Shown here one piece after another: positions 56,485-64,000 of a stretch of 64,000 bases of DNA (within the stretch, counting starts at the first letter, position 1; the number at the start of each line of letters is the position of its first letter). The stretch is from Rhynchopus sp. YZ270_cl-10. Taxonomy: Eukaryota; Euglenozoa; Diplonemea; Diplonemida; Diplonemidae. Under the pieces are notes generated by a model. That model was not told the origin of the DNA. It did no database searches and was given only the letters and a program-made list of their open reading frames with translations. The DNA is taken from assembly GCA_964035575.1 (NCBI GenBank), contig OZ037859.1:868001-932000 (forward strand). The letters are read 5' to 3'. A program made the translations under genes and the position numbers.

Positions 56485-56669
56485 GGAAAATGGGTACTCC
56501 CCACTTTATTGTTCATTGTTCTGCATGAGAAACAGTGCCCTTATGTCGCCCCTGTTTTTTGTAGTAGTCCACCCACACCCCCTCCACTCTTTGGTCAACA
56601 TCATTTTATTCGTTTTATAGAGGGATTGCGTATATCGTGTTTTTACTAGACAAATAAAACAACTTATCA

Positions 56670-56815
56670 CTGCAAAATAAAGTAGACTTCACTATTTTAC
56701 TCGATATTTCCAGGTGCACTCGTGTATTTTTTTTTCCCTCGCTTCGCTCGGGAAAAAAATACACACTCGTGCACCTGGAAATATCGCATAAAATAAAGTC
56801 TACTTTATTTTACAG
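56670..56815. repeat. Long palindrome (foldback)
   Basis: The inner palindrome at 56702-56786 has arms starting CGATATTTCCAGGTGCA and ending in the inverse, with a CCCTCGCTTCGCTCGGG hairpin at the centre. Outer imperfect arms CTGCAAAATAAAGTAGACTT and AAGTCTACTTTATTTTACAG extend it to 146 bp. The outer ends share the CTGTAAAATAAAG string with the palindrome that holds the MITE, so both belong to one family. Confidence 0.85.
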
Positions 56816-57355
56816 TAATAAATAGTTATTTTTTGATGCAATCTTGCATACGAAGCGGTGTGGGGGGAGTTGGGAGGGGGTATGGGGTCTAAATTCTAAG
56901 GAACCCCTTTTTGGGGCCGTCCATTTTAATTGATTTATAATCTGGACAAAAAAAAATGTCACCAGCGAGTTAGACCCCAGGGGGAGGGGAATACCTTCAT
57001 GGTCATTGCGTATGGGTGTTCCTGTTTACCACAAACGATATAGTCTGTTTGGATTATTTATGTCCATGTCATATGTCAGGTCCTGGAGGCCCATTCATCT
57101 TTCAAGATTTTATACCATTTTTTTCATAAAATACTTTTCATACTAAGGGTTTTCCCCCTTTTTAAAAAGGTGTATTTTGTGCATATTTTTTTTGGCACAC
57201 TTTTGACACCCCATTTTTTTTCAACCAAAGACATTTCCTAAAATGCACTACAAAGGGGAGAGCACTGTGAGATCCATCCCTCCATGCTTTCCCTTTTAAT
57301 TTTTTTTTTATACCTAAAGCGTAGCTTAAAGGAGAAATAGTTCCTCCTTTTTTAA

Positions 57356-57402
57356 AGTACACTGTCACGAGAGGGCTTTGTATTTCAAGACACATTTCCC
57401 CC
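57356..57402 (+). repeat. Dispersed motif 1b copy
   Basis: AGTACACTGTCACGAGAGGG, then CTTTGTATTTCAAG and ACACATTTCCCC. Close to 38739-38783 and 61457-61494. Confidence 0.6.
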
Positions 57403-57572
57403 CCCTCCCCCGACAGCAAAGCCCCTACTAGACTGCGCTGCTATGTGTGGGATATAAAGAGAAATATTCCGGTATTTTTTCTTGAGATATTTTATCGTGT
57501 TCCCTGCACGGTGCCACTAGTAGTTGAAGACGATGTGTATGGTGAGGTACAGTCGTCTTTCCAGCTTTTCTT

Positions 57573-57619
57573 TAGATGTGTATGTGTTCACGAGAGGCAC
57601 ATCTCATTTTTTCTTCAAG
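57573..57619 (+). repeat. Dispersed motif 1 copy
   Basis: TAGATGTGTATGTGTTCACG then AGAGGCACATCTC, a T-rich stretch, and CTTCAAG. AGATGTG and CACATCT are perfectly complementary and would form a hairpin stem. Confidence 0.65.
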
Positions 57620-57631
57620 TTTTCTTTTTTT

Positions 57632-57660
57632 CAGTGCCTGCGTCCCAGAGGCGTTTGCAC
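57632..57660 (+). repeat. Dispersed motif 2 copy
   Basis: CAGTGCCTGCGTCCCAGAGG then CGTTTGCAC. Directly follows a motif-1 copy by 13 nt. Confidence 0.55.
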
Positions 57661-58504
57661 TATCAACTTCACTTTTTTTCTTTGGTACACCCTCCAGTGA
57701 AGATAAGTCGTGGCTGCTATCTAGTAGTTAAACAAATTTCTTCGCATGGTGCAACACGTTTTCGTGTATTCCCTGCCTCCCCACAGATTGCTGTCTCTGC
57801 GCAGACAAAAAAAAAATCGGCCAGGTTTGCAACCGTGAACCTTTTGGGGGAAAGAAGCGATGTGTGGCTGTAGAGTCAGCCAACCGTTCTGTTGGTCACA
57901 CAATTGCGACTACCCGGCAGGTCTTTTCATTTCCCTGCCATGTTTTTTTAAAGGTGAGCTTCAACTCATCTTATCTTTTTTTTGAAACATTTTTTTTTGG
58001 CAAAATCTTCAGATTGCCTGATGCAACCTAAAAGGGTTTTTTTTTAGAATGGTTGCATCATCTCTCCACACCCTCCCCATTATGCAGCTCTACAGTACGT
58101 TGAGAGAGAGCAGTCAGTGCCTCTTCCTCTTCTTTGCCGAGGGCCTGCAAAAAACAACAAAACAAAAAAAAAAGATTCTCAGATGTGTGTGATCCCCGTG
58201 TGTGGAGTATTCAGTCGTGGGGGTGTTTTTTGAAAGAAGGAAAGATGCATTCAAAAAAAGGATATATTTTTTTTTTGTCACCTCATAAAATGAAGGAGGA
58301 AATAGAAACAACGCACTTTGAAGACACTTTTGCGGTTCTAGGGACGAACCGCGCTGCAGAGCCACTCCTCACCAAACAGGTCGAGGTGTGTGCGTTTCAC
58401 CACAACCTCTCCCATGGGTTTTATCGTGTGAGTGTTAAGTTTCTATTTTGGTCACCTCCTCCCCTTCTTTGCCACCTCACAACCTCAGCTATCACACGCT
58501 ACCT

Positions 58505-59323
58505 ATGTCTCTTCACGGAACCGTCGAGAAGTGGATGCCCTACAAGGGGTATGGCTTCATCAAGGGAGACGATGATGTGCAGGTGTTCGTGTACAACGGC
58601 TCGCTTGTGGGTGGCACGAACCTGACAGTGGGAGAGAAGGTGACATACGACCTGGGGCAGCCGCAGAAGAGCAAAGACGGCAAGGAGGGTGCCTGCCCTG
58701 CGGTGAACGTGAGCGGGCCGGGTGTGCACAACAACAGCAAGGGAGCACTGAAAGGGCGTGTCAAGGAGTGGCTCGCACCCCGCTCATGCGGCTTCCTGAT
58801 CACCCCCGACGAGAAGGTGTACTACGTCCACCACAGCGCCTTCAACGGAGCAAAGCTCCAGAACGACGAAGAAGTTTTCTTCGACGAACTCCCCGACCGC
58901 GTCCACAAGACCGGCAGAGGTGTCGCAGTCAACGTGACAGGACCTGGTGTGAAAGAACGCGCATCAAGCAAAGGAACCGTCCGCCGCTGGTCATTCGAAA
59001 AACGCTATGGATTCGTGATGGACGCAGAAACAAAGCAGGACATCTTCATCCACGCAAACGAGATCGGAGGGGCAGCACTCACAGTGAACAAGGACCTTTG
59101 GTACGAAATCGGAACCAGAGACGGAAAGAGATTTGCGTCGAACATCTCCGGCCCTGCCATCACCGACGTGAAGGTCTTCCTTGGATACCAGCAAAATGGA
59201 TACCAACAAAACGGATACACACAAAACGGCTACCAACAACAGAAGGGAGGAAAGGGTAAGGGCAAGGGCAAGGGCAAGGGACAGAAGGGAGGTGCCCCCA
59301 ACGGAAACAAAGGAGCGAATTAG
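58505..59323 (+). CDS. Triple cold-shock-domain nucleic-acid-binding protein
   Basis: 272 residues. Three cold-shock-like beta-barrels follow one another at about 2-70, 80-145 and 158-220. Their RNP1-like strands are KGYGFIKG, RSCGFLIT and KRYGFVMD, and RNP2-like strands are VFVYNG, VYYVHH and DIFIHA. Repeats 1 and 3 begin GTVEKW and GTVRRW, the usual G-T-V-K-W entry. The aromatic residues of repeat 2 are partly replaced, so it may bind less well. The tail has YQQNG repeats followed by GKG repeats, an RNA-binding/condensing tail. Likely a single-stranded RNA or DNA chaperone in translation or mRNA storage; this is inferred from the family. The start at 58505 follows AACCTCAG. Intronless. It is the last gene of the plus-strand block that I recognise. 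Confidence 0.85.
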   Translation: MSLHGTVEKWMPYKGYGFIKGDDDVQVFVYNGSLVGGTNLTVGEKVTYDLGQPQKSKDGKEGACPAVNVSGPGVHNNSKGALKGRVKEWLAPRSCGFLITPDEKVYYVHHSAFNGAKLQNDEEVFFDELPDRVHKTGRGVAVNVTGPGVKERASSKGTVRRWSFEKRYGFVMDAETKQDIFIHANEIGGAALTVNKDLWYEIGTRDGKRFASNISGPAITDVKVFLGYQQNGYQQNGYTQNGYQQQKGGKGKGKGKGKGQKGGAPNGNKGAN

Positions 59324-61456
59324 AGAGGAATAAACGACCTACAAAGAGCCCCTTCCCCCGTTGCCACCCTATCATTAGCAAGAATGGCCTCTGACAATTC
59401 TGAACGCTATTCTATGCGTAAAACAAAACGAACGAATGAAAATTGAAACAATAGAAAACCACGAGTACCCACTCGTTTACTGTTTCAAGATGCTGCTTAT
59501 TCAAAAAAAAGAAGCTGCAAAGGGGAGGGCAAAAATATAAAAAAAAGGGGGGAAAAATCATCAAGAAATTCTGGAAGAAAAAAAAGTGCCTCTAGGTAAG
59601 CGTGCATGCTGCCATGGAATTAGTAGAGGGAGAAGAGGAATCCAGTTTTTGTGGAGTTCAAAAAAAAAATAAAAAAAAAAATGAAAAAATTCTCATGAAA
59701 AGTTCGGTGCTTTATGACGTTCTTTTCCTTATGTTGACAAAAAAAACAAAAAAAACAAAAAAAAAAAAAAAAAAAAGCGAGTGGATTCGTTGACTACAGT
59801 GGTGTTTTTTTTTGTGTTTACTTCTTTTGTACCAGGTATCCCCCCCACCCCCCCCAAGACATGAGTTCTTCAAAAAAAAAAAAAAAAAACAAAAAAAAAG
59901 AAACTGCCCACAAAGGACTCCTCTTCCCCTCTTCCTTCCCCTTCCCCCCTCCCACCAAACCCACTAAACCTAAACGTTAACCGGTAATTTTTGAGCCTGT
60001 TTTTAGACTGAAGAAAAAGGGAATTTGGGAGTAGGGTGGAGCGTAAGGAGTTTACCCAACACAGTAATATGACACCCCCGAAGTGTGTTTGAAAAAAAAA
60101 AAAAAAATGTCTCATTGGTCCTCTCCACCGATCCCTTTTTTTCTGATTTTTTTTTTTTCATATTTAATCCCAAATACTGTACACGGGTGCGAAAAAAAAA
60201 GTCAACAAACCACAAACATCTAGCATCGCTAAACGGAGAAGAGGGAGAGATGGAGATACAGATCTCAGTGGGGGAACAAAAAAAAAAAGGCAAGTTTGTC
60301 TATAGTATACAGCAAAAAAGGTAAAAAGGACCCCATCCCCCCCCAAGAGGAAAAGAAAAGAAAAATCTCGGGTTTAGCGGAGAAAAAGGTAAAATAAAAG
60401 AATGGAAGACAAATGGGGAAGGAACATAAATGTCAATTTGCCCAGTTCCTGTCTCCCCCTCTCGTCTTCTCACATATCTTCCCCCCCCCCCCTCAATGAA
60501 TGGATGCGGGAGGAAGGGAGGGGGTACAAAACAAAAAATACATGGGATAAAGCTTTGAAAATTCAAAAAAAAAAAGTCTTCATCTCCCCCACTTTATGCA
60601 AACGGACCTTATCCTTTTCGAGTTTACATACTTTCGCTCATACGGAAAATAATGCGTATCACTAGTGACTAGGCACCTTTGTGGTTCCAGAATGTATCCT
60701 AGTGTTACCCATGCAGTGTATCGCAGTCTGTGGTGTGTCAGATGTGTTGACAGCGTTAAAGCGTTTCTTTCATATGTACGAGAGATGCATTCTATGTTCT
60801 ATTATAGGTGCCCCTGCAGAACCCATTGCTCTGAAGGCCCGTCTGTGATGCGTTCAGATGGTGGGGACATATGTCTCTGTGTGTTTGGCTTCTCTGTACG
60901 ATGGCCACAGCTATGTTGGATCTGACCCTTGCATATGATCGTTCAATGAATGACCGTGTGCAGTCAGCAGACGTATGCTGTTGTCGGGGGGGGGGGGGGG
61001 GTTCTGGGTGGGTGGATGGGGAGGGTTGTGCTGCAGGGTTGGGGTGTGGTAGGAGAATAAATGTCTGCGTAGGGTGCTGAGCTGTCAGTGTGCTTAAGAG
61101 GGAAGGCTGCTCCGGTGTTGGCATGTGTAGGAGTGTGTGACCCACGCCGCGAAGGGGTTGGCGTGAGCCTCTCTGGAGCGTGGGTGAGTGCAGATCTTGG
61201 TTGTAGTAGCGAATATTCAATGGAGAGGATGGGGTGATGGGGTGGGGGTTGAGGGAGGGGAAGGGGACCACCTCAATGACGCTGCAGGGGGTTTGGTCGC
61301 ACAGAAAGGTGTTCGTTTTGCCGGGGTCGTCGGAATTTTCTGATGATGCTAGAGCACCAACGAACAGCCTACTGTACGATGCTTTTTGGTGTAAACCATA
61401 AAATAGATGTGGGGACAGCATGGTTCCGGTACCCAGCATTTTGGTCACGGCACTAA

Positions 61457-61494
61457 GGTACACTGTCGCGAGAGGGATGTGCGCACTTCAAGTC
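61457..61494 (+). repeat. Dispersed motif 1b copy
   Basis: GGTACACTGTCGCGAGAGGG then ATGTGCGCACTTCAAGTC. Plus strand, as all right-hand copies. Confidence 0.55.
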
Positions 61495-61790
61495 TTTTTT
61501 TGGGTCAGACCAAGGGGGTTAACTGTGCCTTGCCACACTCACGGGGGGATGAAGCGTGTCGCCTGTATTTCCTCCCGTTGGCCGGACGGGTATGCGGGAC
61601 TATTCTGTTTTGTCCTCAGGGAGGTAAATGTCCCTACTGAATGTAAATCAAACCCTGGCAAGGGTGCATAAATGCCGGGCTTCCTCATGCTATGAAGGGT
61701 GTTTATGTATGTGGGTCGGTCGGAGGTGCCTGTTTCAACAATTAAAATTTGGGAAAAGTCACTTAGTGCCCAAGTTTGTTGTACCCATTT

Positions 61791-61817
61791 AGGATAATAC
61801 CCAGTGGGTATTATCCT
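61791..61817. repeat. Perfect palindrome at the edge of the GGGTACT array
   Basis: AGGATAATACCC and GGGTATTATCCT around AGT. GGGTATTATCCTAAATTATT is then repeated, and a third GGGTATTAT runs directly into the first GGGTACT unit, suggesting how the array was seeded. Confidence 0.85.
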
Positions 61818-61857
61818 AAATTATTTGGGTATTATCCTAAATTATTTTGGGTATTAT

Positions 61858-62542
61858 GGGTACTGGGTACTGGGTACTGGGTACTGGGTACTGGGTACTG
61901 GGTACTGGGTACTGGGTACTGGGTACTGGGTACTGGGTACTGGGTACTGGGTACTGGGTACTGGGTACTGGGTACTGGGTACTGGGTACTGGGTACTGGG
62001 TACTGGGTACTGGGTACTGGGTACTGGGTACTGGGTACTGGGTACTGGGTACTGGGTACTGGGTACTGGGTACTGGGTACTGGGTACTGGGTACTGGGTA
62101 CTGGGTACTGGGTACTGGGTACTGGGTACTGGGTACTGGGTACTGGGTACTGGGTACTGGGTACTGGGTACTGGGTACTGGGTACTGGGTACTGGGTACT
62201 GGGTACTGGGTACTGGGTACTGGGTACTGGGTACTGGGTACTGGGTACTGGGTACTGGGTACTGGGTACTGGGTACTGGGTACTGGGTACTGGGTACTGG
62301 GTACTGGGTACTGGGTACTGGGTACTGGGTACTGGGTACTGGGTACTGGGTACTGGGTACTGGGTACTGGGTACTGGGTACTGGGTACTGGGTACTGGGT
62401 ACTGGGTACTGGGTACTGGGTACTGGGTACTGGGTACTGGGTACTGGGTACTGGGTACTGGGTACTGGGTACTGGGTACTGGGTACTGGGTACTGGGTAC
62501 TGGGTACTGGGTACTGGGTACTGGGTACTGGGTACTGGGTAC
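61858..62542 (+). repeat. Short-period array (GGGTACT), about 98 copies, G-quadruplex-prone
   Basis: A 7-bp unit repeated for about 685 bp without visible interruption. Runs of three G every seven bases with 4-nt loops meet the standard G3+N1-7 pattern for intramolecular G-quadruplexes throughout the plus strand. All six frames are open (GYWVLGT type), an artefact. It is not a known telomere repeat, although of similar size and strand bias. Confidence 0.97.
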
Positions 62543-64000
62543 CAAGAGAAGGCACCTTGACAGCAGCGAAGGCGCAAGACAAGGTATGTAAATATGTTAA
62601 CTTTATGGTGAATATTCAACAAAGTAAGGCCGTCGACTCGTATTTCCTCCAAAAAGTCTCCAGAACAATATTTTACACCCTCAGGCCAACTTATTTTTTA
62701 AAGAAATCACCTTCTTTAAATTCCCCACCACTCACAACTTCACTTTAAACAGGTATCGCGAGTGCAACATCGAGAACCAACTGTGCAGAACGAGCGAACA
62801 TATGGGGTGGAAAGGGGGGTGGGAACACTCTGTCAGTCACTGCTATTGCCATTAACCCAGGGAGCATAGCTAGTGCAAGAAATTCGACTTTGGAAACCTT
62901 CCGGAAAGTCTGTCCTCTGCTTGCGGAGGACGAGGCACAAGAAAATATTGCGTTCCCCCAGAAAACCAGTGCACATTTCACACTCCTTGTGGGTAGTCTT
63001 GTTGCCTTTTTTGTCGAGTAATTTTGGCCCAGGCATGCTCTTGAAGCATGACAATTTAGTGTGTATGGGGCAGGGTGTTGTTTTGTTCTGAATTCTCTTT
63101 GTTATAACATCTAAGTCAATCGCGGGTGGTGGTTTGTGTAGCGTGAGGCACTCTTTTTAGCAAACTTCCTGCGGCTGCTAAAGTGTTATTTCTTCGGATT
63201 TAACAACGTACAGCGTAACATAGTGGTTTAGCCTGGTCGACACAACCTTTGATAGATACGGGATAACCAACCCCCTTCGACCCCTTGTGGGTTCACTGAA
63301 CAAGCCCTCGTGGTAGTTAAACGCGATTGACATTTACATTTCCTAGAGATGAAAGAACAAGATAACACTTCTGTACCCGCGCATCAAAATTGTGGAAAAC
63401 TTTGCACCCCAAACACCCTCAACAACGCCCGCCAAAAGGCGCCCCTTGTTGCTGGGAGTTGTTCTCATGTTTGATACCTGCACAGCGGGCATTCCTCTGA
63501 GTCCAACGCATGTTTGGCCTGTCTGCGGCGTTGTACTTCAGGTGCACGAAGACAGGGTCTGGTGGTAAATTTTGCGTAGTGTCGCATTCCCTCATGTGTG
63601 GGTCACTCACACTTGGCGGTCATGTGCCACTGCGTGGGTCTGGGAATTTGGGTACCTGGGTACAGGAAATTTGTTGTGGAAGACATCAACCACCATGCAT
63701 TGAGGAGGGTAAGACAGTGGTCGCAGTTTCTACTTGATAGCATTACAACATTTAACTTCTCCACGGGGGTCTTGGGCCGTTCACTCGGTTATACCTTGAC
63801 AACCGGAAGATATTCTTGAGGCCTTTTTGGTCTCTAGAATATCCGGTCTTCCCGAACGGAGGCACACTTTGTGTGTTACTACGACCTGGCAACTTCCAGC
63901 AGTAGGTTAAGTAATCTTTCTTGTAAATTGTTGGAACATTATCTCCTCAGTGCATGAATGCCCCACGTGACTGGACACTTTTGTGTTTGTCATGTGGAGC
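62543..64000. other. Spacer, with a possible spliced segment
   Basis: Splice-like signals GACAAG/GTATGTAAA at 62583/62584 and TTTAAACAG/GTATCG at 62752/62753 bound 169 nt. The following frame stays open to a TAG near 62869, but the peptide is not recognisable and the upstream exon would be the GGGTACT array. The AG site could equally be a leader acceptor. From about 62900 to 64000 nothing is recognised. Confidence 0.3.

Larger units (their letters stand above)
55670..56660. mobile_element. Composite inverted-repeat element of about 1 kb
   Basis: The left arm (55670-55729) and right arm (56603-56660) are inverted copies of about 60 bp, sharing TGTCTAGTAAAAACAC, GCAATCCCTCTATAAAAC and GAATAAAAT. 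Inside lie a second palindrome with arms CTTTATTTTACAGCTC and GAGCTGTAAAATAAAG, a hAT-type MITE inserted into that palindrome's loop, and the ACCTGTGT array. No coding capacity, so non-autonomous. No clear target duplication was seen for the outer element. Confidence 0.7.
56816..58504. other. Spacer with dispersed motifs and cold-shock gene leader
   Basis: No gene. It holds motif copies at 57356-57402, 57573-57619 and 57632-57660 (listed separately). The leader at 58453-58488 is C/T-rich (ACCTCCTCCCCTTCTTTGCC) and ends AACCTCAG, 16 nt before the cold-shock gene ATG. Confidence 0.55.
59324..61857. other. 2.5-kb spacer without recognisable gene
   Basis: Dominated by poly-A, poly-T and poly-C tracts. 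The longest frame is 223 codons (61463-60792, minus), Pro/Ser-rich and unrecognised; it would break the strand order and is doubtful. A weak relative of motif 1 lies near 60770-60800 (ATGTACGAGAGATGCATTC). Confidence 0.5.

Noticed and set aside
56235-56649. Cys-rich frames (VPVYLCTC)
   Set aside because: Translation of the ACCTGTGT array in several frames, nothing conserved outside it.
60792-61463. 223-codon minus-strand frame
   Set aside because: Pro/Ser-rich, no domain, breaks the strand order, and partly overlaps a dispersed motif and G/C homopolymers.
61858-62542. Interstitial telomere
   Set aside because: GGGTACT is not a known telomere repeat, and a local GGGTATTAT seed explains its origin; kept only as a checkable idea.
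61776-62748. Frames of 237-314 codons made of GYWVLGT or STQYPVP repeats
   Set aside because: The 7-bp array is open in all six frames; sequence outside the array is not gene-like.
63215-63300. tRNA-like stretch with TAGCCTGGTCGA and CTTCGACCC
   Set aside because: A- and B-box resemblance only; no acceptor stem or cloverleaf could be folded.

Overview
The window is nuclear DNA from a unicellular eukaryote. Its genes are G/C-rich in third positions and separated by A/T- and homopolymer-rich spacers. Several genes carry short GT-AG introns whose donors nearly all read GTATG or GTATTT and whose acceptors are T-rich. Sixteen protein genes can be supported. All eight left of about 25 kb lie on the minus strand and all eight right of about 35 kb lie on the plus strand. 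Most start codons sit a short distance behind a pyrimidine-rich tract ending in AG. That combination resembles the directional gene clusters and spliced-leader acceptor sites of Euglenozoa, and a cis-intron-bearing euglenozoan such as a diplonemid is my best guess. It is a guess: no spliced-leader gene, rRNA or lineage-diagnostic protein is visible.

Left block, all minus strand: a two-exon centrin, a DNAJC9-like histone-binding J protein, an SLC35F-type transporter, a 117-aa coiled-coil protein, a 1418-aa four-exon coiled-coil protein, a 759-aa J-domain coiled-coil protein, a three-exon DYRK1-class kinase with a His/Gln-rich tail, and a sphingosine/diacylglycerol kinase-like lipid kinase.

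Centre, 25.5-34.3 kb: two blocks of a 38-bp satellite (about 11 and about 167 units). They are separated by a 1.86-kb insert built of nested inverted repeats and an AACGCAAC-type minisatellite. This satellite occupies the point from which the two gene blocks diverge.

Right block, all plus strand: an INTS4-like HEAT-repeat protein, an enoyl-CoA hydratase/isomerase ending in the peroxisomal signal SKL, a small QCR9-like membrane protein split by an intron, a four-exon CLASP microtubule regulator, a five-exon UPF1/Sen1-type helicase with a Q/H-rich tail, a 2OG-Fe(II) oxygenase-like protein, a SPRY-domain protein, and a triple cold-shock-domain protein.

Spacers in the right block hold three uniform short-period arrays: (GATGGCAT)~64, (ACCTGTGT)~27 and (GGGTACT)~98, the last with strong G-quadruplex potential. 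They also hold a hAT-type MITE with a clean 8-bp target duplication nested in a palindromic element. Dispersed 35-45 nt hairpin motifs always point the same way as the surrounding genes. I saw no tRNA, rRNA, CRISPR, transposase gene or virus-like element. Functionally the genes cover the cytoskeleton (centrin, CLASP), chaperones, signalling kinases, RNA metabolism and peroxisomal/mitochondrial metabolism; apart from shared direction there is no pathway clustering.
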